Assembly (NCBI RefSeq): GCF_033115175.1 | Contig: NC_084836.1 | Coordinates: 84,162,253-84,226,252, forward strand | Length of the DNA: 64,000 nucleotides | From: Lepus europaeus | Taxonomy: Eukaryota; Chordata; Mammalia; Lagomorpha; Leporidae | Direction: 5' to 3' | In this document: positions 9,657 through 20,470 of the stretch, piece after piece | How positions within the stretch are numbered: position 1 is the first letter of the stretch | Layout: the number at the start of each line of letters is the position of its first letter | Notes under the pieces: model-generated | The model's database searches: none | What the model saw: the letters and a program-made list of their open reading frames with translations, nothing else | What the model was told of the DNA's origin: nothing | Made by a program: the position numbers and the translations under genes

Positions 9657-10180
9657 TGTCTTAGCCCAGTTTGGGCTGCTGTGAGAAAATACCGTAAACT
9701 TGGTGGTTTATAAGAAGCATGTATTTGTTCCAGTCCAGCTCTCTGCTGTGGCCTGGGAGGGCAGTGAAGGATGGCCCAAGTGCTTGGGCCCTGCACCCGC
9801 ATGGGAGACCAGGGGGAAGCACCTGGCTCCTGGCTTCGGATTGGAGCAGCACGCTGGCCGTAGTGGCCATTTGAGGGGTGAACCAACGGCAGGAAGACCT
9901 TTCTCTCTGTCTCTCTCTCTCACTGTCTAACTCTGCCTGTCAGAAAAAAAAAAAAAAAAATCAAGGTGCTGGCAGACAGATGGGGTGCCTGATAGGACAT
10001 CGCCTTGTCGTGCCCTTGTATGGCAAAAGGGAGAAACCAGCTCCCTTGGGCCTGTTTTGCGTGCTTGGTCCTCATGACCTAATTACCTCCCCAAGGCTGC
10101 TCCTCTCCACATCCTCTTGTTAGGGTTAAGTTTCAACTTTTGAATTTGGGGGAGGGGGCACAAATATTTAGACCATAGCA
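9657..10180 (-). mobile_element. MaLR (MLT1-type) solo LTR, split by a SINE
   Basis: It begins TGTCTTAGCCCAGTTTGGGC and ends ATATTTAGACCATAGCA, the reverse complement of MLT1-type LTR termini. TTTGGGCTGCTGTGAGAAAA and CATGACCTAATTACCTCCCC are typical internal matches. A CSINE interrupts it at 9731-9960. This is an ancient endogenous-retrovirus-like LTR with no coding part. Confidence 0.88.
9731..9960 (+). mobile_element. 5'-truncated CSINE, subfamily II, inside the MLT1 LTR
   Basis: It is recognised by GGGAGACCAGGGGGAAGCAC, GTGAACCAACGGCAGGAAGA and CACTGTCTAACTCTGCCTGT before an A18-type tail. These traits define a CSINE subfamily different from the common one in this window. Confidence 0.9.
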
Positions 10181-10540
10181 CATAATTAAGTTGTCCAAAG
10201 TCCCAGCTATATCTTCAAAGTGAGAACATAATATGTTGGCAGAAACCTTAATTTTGGTCGTATTTTCTATGGGCAAAAGTTGAATATTTCTATATTATTT
10301 GAATCTTTCTCTTTGTGATTTATTTCATTATTCTGCCTAATCTTATTTTAACTGATTTTATTATTTTAATTATTTTGCAATTTTAGAGGATCTAACTATT
10401 GCCTCTGAAGAGACAACAAAATGATAATTTTATAATGAACTTGCTCATTTCATGTTGGTTCCACTTTGCTTGTTTTTTTATGAAAGCACTGGATGTTGGT
10501 TCTTTGGGGTCATCTCTCCTGTCTTTAAGTGTTGAGCATC
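10181..10540 (+). other. AT-rich unique intron sequence
   Basis: Nothing recognised. Confidence 0.5.
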
Positions 10541-10690
10541 AGGGTCTGAGAACAGATTTCCTGGGATAAAAGTTTGGTTGTCTAAATAAACTGGGTATAT
10601 TTGGGCAAGAAACGTAATTATTCTAAGCCTCAGTTTGCATCTGTAAAGTAGTGATAGCAATTATGCATACCTTTTAAGTTATTGGAACAC
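10541..10690 (+). mobile_element. MIR fragment
   Basis: GGGCAAGAAACGTAATTATT followed by CTAAGCCTCAGTTTGCATCT and GTAAAGTAGTGATA is the MIR core and downstream segment. Confidence 0.75.
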
Positions 10691-10869
10691 GGCATTATTT
10701 TTCAAATTCTTTAACTGTGACCATAAGAAACACATTTAAAATTGTAGCTCTATGATTCATGAGGTGTTTTATTACATGCAATTCACAATTGTGTTTTCTA
10801 TTCTGTTTTGTTCTGTTTCATAAAAATAAGTGCTATTTTCTGGATCCGCTAAATTGACTTCAGAGTCCC

Positions 10870-10985
10870 CTAATGGCAGCATTGTGTGGTCCAGTGAGAT
10901 AATACACACAGGCCAAGCTTTCCAGACACTGCCTGGTGTCTGGTAAGGACTCATAAAGATCACTGTGGCTGCTACTGTTATTGGT
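10870..10985 (+). mobile_element. MIR 3' fragment
   Basis: GTGAGATAATACACACAGGC and CACTGCCTGGTGTCTGGTAA resemble the MIR 3' half. It may belong to the same insertion as the upstream piece. Confidence 0.6.
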
Positions 10986-11029
10986 GGTGGAGTTTTTATT
11001 ATTTTTTAAGATGGCCTATTTAAAAATTA

Positions 11030-11330
11030 ATTATATATTTTTATTTATTTTAAAGGCAGAGAAAGAGAGAGAAAGATCTTTTATCTACTGGTTTACTCCC
11101 CCAAATAACCCAATGCAGCCAGATCTGGCCCAGGCTGGAGCCAGGAGCCTGGACCTTCATCCAGGTCTCCCATGTGGGTGGCAGGCACACAAATACTTGA
11201 GCCATCCCAGAGTGTGTGACAGCAGAAATTTGGAACAGAGGGTGGAGCTGAGACTTGAACCCAGGTGCTCTGGTGTAAGATACGGGCATCCAAAGCAGCA
11301 ACTTAACTGCTGCGCCTGGTGCCCACCCCT
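11030..11330 (-). mobile_element. Old CSINE
   Basis: TTTTATTTATTTTAAAGGCA at one end and TGCGCCTGGTGCCCACCCC at the other; diverged internal body. Confidence 0.8.
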
Positions 11331-11397
11331 GTTGTTATGGTTTAGTGAATCTTTATTAAAACACACACACACCAAGTATTTAATATATACATATATA

Positions 11398-11450
11398 TTT
11401 AAAGATTTGTTTTATTTATTTGAAAGACAGACTTACAGAGAGAGGTAGAG

Positions 11451-11490
<40 letters not shown>

Positions 11491-11752
11491 CTTCTCTCCA
11501 CTGGTTCACTCCCCAAATGACCACAATGGCTGATCAGAGCTGAACTGATCCAAAGCCAGGAGCCAGGAGCTTCTTCTGGGTCTCCCACATGGGTACAGGG
11601 GCCCAAGCACTTGGGCCATCTTCTACTGCTTTCCCAGGCCATAGCAGAGAGCTGGATCAGAAGAGGAGCAGCCAGGACTCAAACTGGCGCTCCTATGGGA
11701 TGCTGGTGCTGCAGGCTGGGGCTTTAACCTGCTGTGCCACAGCACCGGCCCC
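11398..11752 (-). mobile_element. Full-length CSINE
   Basis: AAAGATTTGTTTTATTTATT, a long (GA)n tract at about 11455-11487, and the end TGTGCCACAGCACCGGCCCC. Confidence 0.94.
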
Positions 11753-12378
11753 CTGATAAATATTTTCCCAGAGTGTTTACCAAGTGCTGGCAAGCTGTGC
11801 TGTTTTTAGTAATGTGCTTTCTTGTTGGATAAGGTGAGCCCACCCCATTCTTTCCATTTTCTGACCATTCTTAGCCTCATGTTTCTGAAGTTCAAACGAG
11901 AAAAGATACACAACTGCCAGAGGTGTTTTGGCTGGGGTGGATCTTTTCAGGTGCGTTGCAGTCTTCCCACTCAAGAGCCAGGTAAGAGCAAAGGGAAAGC
12001 AGTTGGTGGTTGCTCTCCTAGGTCTCTGAGGATGAGGCTGGCTTCCTTTGAATTAAAGATGAGGAGGCAAATGTCGAGGTGCTGCCAGGTACCAGGCGCC
12101 ACGCTCATCTCTTCACCTTGCCAACTATGTGCCTGAGTCTTGCCAAGTGACTAAGGGCTTTTTGTCTTCAGAGAGCTCTCAGAGAATAACGCTGGGCTGA
12201 ACCAGCTCCAGTTCCCTGCCTAGCCCTCCCTGTGGTTGCTCATCGCCTCAGGGCTTGCAGGTGACAGGAGCCTTTGGCCTCAGGGGCTGACTGCCGCTCT
12301 ACTGGCACAGAAGGTGCAGACACAACACGCAACACCAACAGCACAGTCTGTGTTCAGGATGGAGCTTCTAGTCCCAGA
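11753..12378 (+). other. Unique intron sequence
   Basis: No repeat or exon recognised with confidence. Confidence 0.5.
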
Positions 12379-12545
12379 GTGGGGAAACCGAACCCTTTCT
12401 CCTGCCAAGGGCCATTTGGATATTTATAACTTCATTCGGCCCATAAAAATTGTCAACTCAAAAATGAGGCTGCTATAGATTTATTGAATTTCAAGTCTTG
12501 CCTGTGGTTGCCTGGGCAGGGCCAGACCAAATGATTGTTCTGGCC
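12379..12545 (-). repeat. Unclassified interspersed repeat, copy A
   Basis: Its reverse complement matches 31700-31875 closely: CATTTGGTCTGG, CTGCC-AGGCAAC, TTCAATAAATCT and TATAAATATCCAAATGGCCC followed by TTGGCAG occur in both in the same order and spacing. I cannot name the family. The CA-rich minisatellite begins exactly where this copy ends. Confidence 0.75.
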
Positions 12546-12997
12546 GTGTCTAGACACATACACACACACACCACAGATGGTCCCCACCCCTACCTGATCT
12601 CCAGGGTCTGCCCATGTCTAGACACACACACAACACACACCACACACCACACACACACCACACACACACACAACACACACACACACAGATGTTCCCAATC
12701 CCTACCTGATCTCGAGGGTCTGGCCGTGTCTAGACACACACACCACACACACACACACACCACACACACACACAGATGTTCCCAATCCCTACCTGATCTC
12801 GAGGATCTGGTCGTGTCTAGACATACACACCACACACACACACAACACACACACACACAGATGTTCCCAATCCCTACCTGATCTCGAGGGTCTGGCCGTG
12901 TCTAGACACACACACCACACACACACAACACATACAACACACAACACGCACACACACACCACAGTTGTTCCCCACCCCTCCCTGATCTCCAGCGACT
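12541..12997 (+). repeat. CA-rich minisatellite with TCTAGA and CTCGAG in each unit
   Basis: Five units begin with GTCTAGACA at 12548, 12616, 12728, 12815 and 12900. Each has a variable (CA)n/(CACCA) tract and a constant block GATGTTCCCAATCCCTACCT then GATCTCGAGGGTCTGGCCGT. Units vary in length (68 to 112 bases) mainly through the CA tract. The first and last units have CTCCAG in place of CTCGAG. Confidence 0.95.
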
Positions 12998-13086
12998 CTT
13001 AGATAAGAGGGTGGGGTTTGGGTTGAACACTGAAAGGGTATTACTCTTGACCATTTACAAAACAGAATTCTATGAGCTTGGCAGAT

Positions 13087-13205
13087 GCTCTTTGGAAAGG
13101 GGTGTGTTCACCCCATTCTACAGATGAGGAACAGGTTTCAGAGACTGAAGTAGCCTGCCCTAGGCCACAGAGCTAGGACACTGTGGAGCCCTTGTTTGAA
13201 CCAGT
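13087..13205 (-). mobile_element. MIR fragment
   Basis: CCCCATTCTACAGATGAGGA followed by ACAGGTTTCAGAGACTGAAG and GGCCACAGAGCTAGGACA is the reverse of the MIR core. Confidence 0.75.
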
Positions 13206-13348
13206 CTCTCCCGCTAAGTCCCTGAAGTCATTCCTTTATATAGAAGACGGACAAAGGCAGGGCAGGAGATGGCTGGGAGGTAGGAGTAAGTTAAGTTTAC
13301 CAGCGATTTCATTGTATTTTTGTGCATTATTAAATTTTCAATCTCTAG

Positions 13349-13602
13349 TTTTTTTTTTTTTTTAATTATTTTCATTTTATTTGGGAGAGAGAGCGAGCGA
13401 GCGAGCTTCCAACCACCAGTTCACTCCTCAGATGTCCTCAATAGTGGGGCTGGACCAGACCTAAGCCAGGGGTCTCCCAAGGGTACACATTAGCAAGAAG
13501 CCAGACCAGAAGTGGAGAGGCCAGGATTGAACTGGGCGCTCTAATATGGCATGCATGCATTCCAAGCAGTGTCCCAACTGCTACTCCAAACAACTGGCCC
13601 TC
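13349..13602 (-). mobile_element. Old CSINE
   Basis: T-rich start, GGGAGAGAGAGCGAGCGAGC and an end at CAACTGGCCC. A TTTCTAG-like duplication may flank it. Confidence 0.8.
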
Positions 13603-14209
13603 CCAGGGATTTCTAGCTACTTAAGGCTCAGTGTCAGAATTAGTGAGAGGCAGGTGGCAGGGTGTTAGAGGGCTTTACTTTGTGAAGCCTGGGCAGTTAG
13701 CGTTTTATTCTGTAGAGCCCTGTGCTGGCCAGTGTGCACTTTAAATCAGATGAAACCATTCTTTATTCAGTGGCAAGGGGCACATTCCAGCTGCTCTGTT
13801 GGATCGGTCAGCATAGATGTGGAATATGTCTGTCATCGTGGGGAATTCTGCTGTGCAGGGAGACTGACCAGGGCTGAGTCCTGGCCCTAGCATTCCCAGC
13901 TCCACGCCTGGGCATTTTACTCCACTGCTCTGTTTGAGTTTCTGCAGCTCTAAGAGGGTGATGCACACGGGCCTCCCTCTGGGACTGAGTTAGTGATGAA
14001 ATGAAGTCACTTTTCTAACAGTGCCAAGACCCCAGGTAAGGGCTCTATGCATATTGGCTGTGATTAGTCACTGGAAGCTTCCAGGGCCATCAATGCCAAC
14101 TAGTGTTTCAGAGGTTTCTTCTGATAGCAGTGTCAGGTAATAATAATGGTAGCCTGGCAACGATAGATTTCTGTTTATGCTTTGTCAAGTGCTGTGCCAA
14201 GTACCTGTT
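13603..14209 (+). other. Unique intron sequence
   Basis: No clear repeat. Short MIR-like text lies near 14020-14085. Confidence 0.45.
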
Positions 14210-14210
14210 T

Positions 14211-14572
14211 TTGTTTTTTCAAGATTTATTTATTTATTTGAAAGACAGAGTTACAGAGGCAGAGGCAGAGAGAGAGAGAGAAAGAAAAAGAGAGGGAGAG
14301 AGGGAGAGAGAGAGAAAGAGGTCTTCTAACTGCTGATTTACTCCCCAAATGCTGCAATGGCTGGAGCTGGGCCAATCCAAAGCCAAGAGCCTCTTCCAGG
14401 TCTCCCATGTGCGTACAGAGGCCTAAGGACTTGGGCCATCCTCTACTGCTTTCCCAGGCTACGGCAGGGAGCTGGATTGGAAGTGGAGCAGCCAGGACTT
14501 GAACTGGCACCCTTATGGGATGCCTGTACTTCAGGCCGTGGCTTTCTCCCACTACGCCACAGCCCAGGCCCC
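14211..14572 (-). mobile_element. Full-length CSINE
   Basis: AAGATTTATTTATTTATTTG start, purine-rich GAGAGAGAAAGAAAAAGAGA segment, and an end at CAGCCCAGGCCCC. AAGT(A/G)CCT duplications flank it. Confidence 0.93.
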
Positions 14573-14807
14573 ATCAAGTGCCTTTTATGTACCGTTTTCC
14601 CACTGCCTTCCCTGCCACTACACTGTGATGCCAGAGCCCAAGGTGAAGATGTCTGAGAGTGGCCAACCTGTGCGGCGAGACCATGGAGAGAGCTGGAAGT
14701 GACCCATGGCACTGTGCTCTGGACCAGGCTGCAGTTGTGATAGAAAGGGCAGGGTCTGGGGCAGCACTTTCAAACAACACCCTGGAGAAACTAGCACTGT
14801 CTTTTCT

Positions 14808-15460
14808 CTTTTAAAAATGCCTTTGTTGTTGGGAGGCAGAGAGAGTGAGAGTGAGCGAGCAAGTGAGAGAGAGCGAGCACGCATGCAATGGCTGGGATTG
14901 GGCCAGGCCAAATCCAGGACCTGGGAGCTCAATCCAGGTCACCCCCATGGGTGGCAGGGACCCAAGTACTTTTTTTTTTTAAAGATTTATTTTATTTATA
15001 TGAAAGAGTTACAGAGAGAGGTAGAGACACAGAGTGGTCTTCCATCCACTGGTTCACTCCCCAGATGGCCACAACAGCTGGAGCTGCACTGATCTGAAGC
15101 CAGGAGCCAGGAGCTTTTTCCATGTCTTCCACGTGGGTGTGGGGGCCCAAGGACTTGGGCCATTTTCCACTACTTTCCTGAGCCATAGTAGAGAGAGAGC
15201 TGGATCGGAAGAGGAGCAGCTGGGACTAGAACCAGCGCCCATATGGGATGCTGGTGCTTCAGGCCAGGGCTTTAACTCGCTGTACCACAGCGCCGGCCCC
15301 CCGGGACCCAAGTACTTGAGCCTTTACCTGTTGCCTCCCAGGACCTGCATTAGCAGACAGCTGGAATTGGGAACAGAGTCAGGCCTTACACCTAGGCACT
15401 TTGAGAAGGGATGTGGGCATCCCAACCATCATGTTAACTGCTACTGCTAAAGTCCGTCCC
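14808..15460 (-). mobile_element. Old CSINE split by a younger CSINE
   Basis: The two parts, about 14808-14970 and 15317-15460, form one old minus-strand copy. The younger element at 14971-15302 sits between duplicated GGGACCCAAGTACT (14957-14970 and 15303-15316). Confidence 0.9.
14971..15302 (-). mobile_element. CSINE nested in an older CSINE
   Basis: TTTTTTTTTTAAAGATTTAT start and CCACAGCGCCGGCCCCCC end. The 14-base target duplication is perfect, so the insertion is fairly young. Confidence 0.95.
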
Positions 15461-15738
15461 TTGCTATCTTTTCTAATTGTGAAAATAATACGCACTTACG
15501 TACAAAAGAAAGGTTTGTTATAAGATAACTGCTTGTAAGCTTTGGTGCATTTGCCTCTCGTCTTTCCCCCTCTGTTGGTGTAGGAACATAGTGGATGTTT
15601 TTGGAAGTTCTACGAGATTTTCTGAAGACCTCCATCCACAGGATCCAGAGTGGAGGTGTCAAAGATGACACTGAGTGGTCTGGGGCCTTGCTAAGTAGAA
15701 GGACGACCTTTCCCAGAGGCGGGAATACTGGATGTATT
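15461..15738 (+). other. Unique intron sequence
   Basis: Nothing recognised. Confidence 0.45.
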
Positions 15739-16485
15739 GTATCAGTCAGCTTTCCCTACTACAATAAAGGTACTTGACCAAGCTACCGATGGAGGAAGGA
15801 GGGCTTTTTTTTTTTTGGCTCATGGTTCTGGAGATTCAAGTCCAACATTGAGTGGCCCCATTGGTCTGGCTTCTGGTGCGAGTGGTGGCTTGCAGTGATG
15901 GAGCTCAGGCCTGGCAGTTATCCCATGGCCAGTCAGGAAGCAGAGACAGTGGCTGGGCTGACTTAGCTTTTATAATCAACCTTCTTTGGAGAACTGTCCT
16001 GTGAGGGCCCACCCCCAGTGACCTAAGGACCTTCTACTAGGCCCACTCCCTGAGCACCATAACTGGATTAAGTCTCCATCTTCCCAGGACCAGTACTTTT
16101 TTTTTTTTTTTAAAGACTTATTTTATTTATTTGAAAGGCAGAGTTAGAGAGAGAGAAAGAGAGAGAGGAGAGAGAGAGGAGAGAGAGAGAGATCTTCCAT
16201 CTACTAGTTTATTCCCCAAATGGCCACAATGGTCAAGGTTGGGCCAGGCAGGAGCCAGGAGCTTAATCTGGTCTCCCATGTGGGTGCAGGGGCCCCAACA
16301 CTTGGGCCGTCTTCTGTTGCTTTCCCAGGTATGTTAGCAGGGAGCTGGATTAGAAGTGGAGCAGCCGGGACAGGAACAGGTGCCCATATGGGATGCCAGC
16401 ATTGCAGGCGACAGCTTTATGTACTATTCCACAATGCCAGCACTAGGACCATTAACATTTGACTTTGGGGTTGAAAGTGCTATTA
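15739..16485 (-). mobile_element. Probable MaLR LTR, split by a SINE
   Basis: TGTATCAGTCAGCTTTCCCT, GGCTCATGGTTCTGGAGATT and CTACTAGGCCCACTCCCTGA, then GGATTAAGTCTCC, resemble a reverse-oriented MaLR LTR. The segment after the SINE (16447-16485) may be its terminus. No coding part. Confidence 0.55.
16096..16443 (-). mobile_element. CSINE inside the probable LTR
   Basis: TTTAAAGACTTATTTTATTT start and ATTCCACAATGCCAGCAC end; AGGACCA occurs on both sides (16086-16092 and 16445-16451). Confidence 0.9.
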
Positions 16486-16486
16486 T

Positions 16487-17023
16487 GGGTTTGGGAGCCA
16501 AATCCTGTTGAAATCAAGCATTGGACGTGGGGCAGATAGGGGTGGGTGGGAGCGTGTGTGGGTCAGTTGAGTAGATTCAGGGCGCTGGGGTGTTTGCAGC
16601 TCTGTGGATGCACACGTGGGGGTCAGTCACTCCAAGGTGGTCTTTGGCTGTGGTGTAAGCTGTCTCTGAGGAAGGTGTGAAGTCAGGGGTGTGGCTCCTG
16701 CTCCTCCACAGGCTGAGTGTGACCTGGGCAAGGGGATTCTACTCTTGAAGCTGCTGCTTCTGTAAAGCTGTGTGGTCCAGGGATGAGTGGGAGCCATGGA
16801 GACCCTTTAGGTAGCTTACGAAGTCAGAGCAGCTTTCACACACAGCAATGCTGTGATTTGCCATTTCCACTCTCATTTCTCAGGAGGGTCCTGTGGAGTT
16901 TTCCAGAAGCTACCTAGTAGGCAGTGATGTCATGGCTCTGAAGGTTGAACATTCTTGTGTTCAAAAAAATTGTCTTAGTTTTCATTTCTGATATAGTAAC
17001 TCTCAGTGGATATGATTGATGTT
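16487..17023 (+). other. Unique intron sequence
   Basis: GT-rich in its first 150 bases; no exon or repeat recognised. Confidence 0.45.
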
Positions 17024-17040
17024 AGAAAATGCTTTCTGAG

Positions 17041-17380
17041 GGGGGCTAGTGCTGTGGGGCAGTGGGTTAAAGCCCCAGTCTGCAGCGCCAGCATCCTGTA
17101 TGGGCGCTGGTTCAAGACCCGGCTGCTGCTCTTCTGATCCAGTCCTCTGCTATGGCCTGGGAAAGCAGTAGAAGATGGCCCATGTCCTTGGGCCCCTGCA
17201 CCCATGTAAGAGACCTGGAAGAAGCTCCTGGCTCTTGGCCTCAGCTCAGCTCAGCTCAGCTCTGGCCACTGCAGTCATTTGGGGAGTAAACCAGCGGATG
17301 GAAGACCTCTCTCTCTGGCTCTACTTCTCTCTGTAAGTCTGTATTTCAAATAAATAAAATAAAACTTTAAAAAAAGAAAA
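17041..17380 (+). mobile_element. CSINE with 17-base target duplication
   Basis: GGGGGCTAGTGCTGTGGGGC start and an AAATAAATAAAATAAAACTT tail. AGAAAATGCTTTCTGAG (17024-17040) recurs with one change at 17375-17391. Confidence 0.95.
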
Positions 17381-17410
17381 TGCTTTTTGAGCTCTTCAGT
17401 GAGGTTTTTA

Positions 17411-17731
17411 ATTTTTTTTTTTTTTAGATTGATTTTATTTATTTGAAAGGCACAGTGACAGGGAGGGAGAGACAGAGAAAGATTCATTTGCTGGTTCACT
17501 CTCAAAATGACCACAACACCTAAGGGTGGGCTTGGCCAAAACCAGTAGCCAGGAGCTGCATCTGGGTCTCCCGTGTGAATGGCAAGGGTCCAAGTACTTC
17601 CACTGCTTTCCCGGGCACATTAGCACGGAGCTGGATCATATGTGGAGCAGCCAGACTCGAACTGGAGTCCCCATACAGGATGCTGGTGTTGTAGTCAGTG
17701 GCTCAACCCACTGCACCGCAGCGCTAGCCCC
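17411..17731 (-). mobile_element. CSINE, tail-to-tail with the previous copy
   Basis: T-rich start, TGATTTTATTTATTTGAAAG, and CGCAGCGCTAGCCCC end. TCTTCAGT near 17393 and 17733 may be its target duplication. Confidence 0.9.
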
Positions 17732-18689
17732 GTCTTCAGTAATTTTTGAGAGGGTAACAGGATCCTGAGGCCACAGGGCGAACCGCTGCTGTGAAAGCAC
17801 CCCAAGTTGTTGAGATTAGATGGAATAGTATAGAGCACGCTCAGCACACCTCCATGTGCATAATAGCCCTTCAACACATCAAGGCTGTGCTGTTTTATAA
17901 TCATCATTGTTCTGACAGCCACACCTCAGGAGGCAGGGGTGGAGGGCCAAGCAATAGGGAGAGAGAGGGGACAGGAGTGAGTGAAGGACAGAGGGAGGCA
18001 GGAGAGCGGACACTGCAGGCTCCGGAAGTGTCAGAAGCTGCGCAGGTGCAGGCCCCAGCCCAGCTGCCTTGGTCTTGGGAGGGAATTGTTTCCGTGGAGG
18101 CTGGGAGGTGCTGCCGTGGTTGCAGGAGCCTGGGGGTGTCGGTGGTGAGGGCGAGGGGGTAGCACCTGTTGACTCCCTTCCGGTGAATGGAGACAGAAGG
18201 GAAGAGAGCACTCAGTTCCTGTTCACCTGGGCACAGTTTGGCTCCTGGGATATAAATCTTTGTAGGCTCCTTTACTCCTTTGAGGCACAAAGCCCTGGCC
18301 CTGAGCCCAGCCTTCCTCTGAGCATTGCAAACTCAGGCTGCACAGGTGTTGTCAGTTTCTCTTTTAAAGAAGAGAGAGAAGAGGGGAACCACTGCCCCCC
18401 CCCCCCAAAACAAAACAAAGCAAAGCAAAGCAAAACACAAAACCAAACGGAAGTGAGTTAGGAGGTTGCAGAGAGAAGGGCAAGTGGGGAGCCGCTGGAA
18501 AGGAAAGGAAGGCTTCTCCCTGGGGAGTGGGAGGGCTTGGATGCCTAGGTGGGCCTCCGTGGACCTCTTGAGGGAGGGAGCTTGGAGCACAGGAAGTTTT
18601 TTCTTTCTTATAAACTTGGCAAGGAATGTGAAGCAAGCAGCTGAGTTTTTCTTTCTTTTTTTCTGCTTAGCTGTTTTTTTCTCAGCATG
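17732..18689 (+). other. Unique intron sequence with simple tracts
   Basis: GC-rich unique block (17930-18340), then a C12-type run at about 18396-18407 followed by (AAAAC/AAAGC)n at 18408-18445. No exon recognised. Confidence 0.5.
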
Positions 18690-19021
18690 TTTTTATTTTT
18701 ATTTTTTTTAAGATTTATTTATTTATTTGAAAGGCAGAGTTACAGAGAGGTAGGGACACAGAGAGAGAGGTCTTCCATCTGCTGGTTCACTCCCCAGATG
18801 GCTGCAATGGCTGGAGTTGCGCCCATCTGAAGCCAGGAGCTAGAATGTTCCTCCAAGTCTCCCACGCGGGTGCGGGGCCCAAGAACTTGGACCATCTTCT
18901 GCTTTCCCAGGCCATAGCAGAGAGCTGGATTGGAAGAGAAGCAGCTGGGGCTAGAACTGGCGCTCATATGGGATGCCGGCGCCCCAGGTGGAGGATTAAC
19001 CTGCGCCAGAGTGCCGGCCCC
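18690..19021 (-). mobile_element. Full-length CSINE
   Basis: TTTTTTTTAAGATTTATTTA start and CGCCAGAGTGCCGGCCCC end. Confidence 0.93.
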
Positions 19022-19186
19022 AATGACTGATGTTTTTCAAAGATAATATTTAAATTTATCTTAGTGTGTTTAATACACCTGGGCAACGTGTGAATACTAG
19101 AAGTTTAAAAAATGTTCTTCAATGACTTAGAGCATTTACTAAACATAATTTAGGATTAAACTACTGTTGCTGTATTTAAAACACAG

Positions 19187-19188
<2 letters not shown>

Positions 19189-19222
<34 letters not shown>
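19189..19222. repeat. (GA)n microsatellite
   Basis: About 15 perfect AG dinucleotides; a short (TG)n lies 25 bases on. Confidence 0.9.
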
Positions 19223-19225
<3 letters not shown>

Positions 19226-19893
19226 GATTGAGTGGATTTGAATGTGTGTGTGTATATGTCTTGCTGGCTGTCAGAAAAGAGAGGTGGTTTGCAAAGGCTG
19301 GTTGCACTGCATACAGCACTTTGGTCTGAAGTTGATTGACCTTACACATCTGCATTTCATGGTTGTTTTTCTGAATTGCAATCGTTTTTGCCGTTTCTGA
19401 AGATTGTAGAGTTGGGATGCCTTCTTACTGAAGCCTGCTTTATGAAAGAGTACGTTAATTATGATTCCTCGCAAGGTTGGTTGGTGGTGAGGGGGACGTG
19501 ATGGTGTCTTACGTTCCCAGCCCCTCACTGGGAACTGAGAGCCTCTGGTTTCTTTTGGTGGCTTTGACGGCCTGGGGTCGGGCAGGTCAGCTGGGAACAT
19601 CCTTCCCCGGGAGTCCATCACTGCTGGCTTCGGCACAGCCCATCCATTCACAGCAGGGCAGGCATAGAGGAAGGTCTGGGAGTTTTCCATCCTTCACTTC
19701 ACTGCCTCTGGGCTGAGCATTTGTGTTTCCTGCTCTGTCCGTTTCCAGATAACATTCATTATTCATTGCTGCTGCCCAGTAGTGGGGAAATAGCTGTTTC
19801 TTTGATCAGGGATCTGTTCGTAGACACCTGGAGTACATATCAGTGGGGTATGTAGAATTTAAAGTAAATTGAGAAAGAGAATGCTTTCAGTTT

Positions 19894-20244
19894 GATTTTT
19901 TTAAAAGATCTATTACTTGAAAATCAGAGTTAGACGAAGAAAAGGAGGGAGGGAGGGGGAGGGAGGGAGAGGGAGAGGGAGAAAGAGAGGGAGGCTGATT
20001 TACTTCCCAGTTGGCCACAATGAGCAGGGCTGGGCTGCTACGCCAAAGCCAGGAGCCAGGAGCTTCTTCCAGGTCTCCTACATGTGTGCAGGGGCCCAAG
20101 CACTTGGGCCATCCTCCTCTGCTTTCCCAGATGCATTAGCAGGGAGCTGGATTGGAAGTGGAGCAGCCAGTGCTTGAACTGGTACAATATGGAATGCTGG
20201 TGGTGCAGGTGGTGCCTTAATCCGCTGTGCCACAATGCCAGGCC
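19894..20244 (-). mobile_element. CSINE with GGGA-rich tract
   Basis: It has the standard minus-strand body and CCACAATGCCAGGCC end; the purine tract at 19938-19992 has become (GGGA)n-like. Confidence 0.9.
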
Positions 20245-20284
20245 AAATTTGATGGCCTTGATAAGTAATTTTTATCATTGATGA

Positions 20285-20470
20285 CTGTTTCTGGCCGCTC
20301 ATTCACGTACTAGGAATTCCACTAAATGCTATGCTGTTACTGTTTAGTTCTGCACAGCCATCCCATGAGTGAATACTGTTAGTCCTGGCTCACTGATGGG
20401 AAGACGGGGTCAGAGAAGGACATGGACCTGACTCAGTGCCACTTCTTCAGAGACCCCTGGGTCTCTGGTT
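20285..20470 (-). mobile_element. MIR fragment
   Basis: TCACTGATGGGAAGACGGGG followed by TCAGAGAAGGACATG, preceded by a CACTAAATGCTATGCTGTTA segment, fits a reversed MIR. Confidence 0.6.

Noticed and set aside
9657-10180. A provirus at one of the LTR remnants
   Set aside because: Only old solo LTR sequence is present, with no internal retroviral region or coding frame nearby.
12498-12881. His/Thr-rich frame and Cys/Val-rich frame, and a CRISPR-like look
   Set aside because: This is the CA minisatellite. Units abut, spacers are CA tracts, and the genome is mammalian, so it is not a CRISPR array or a gene.
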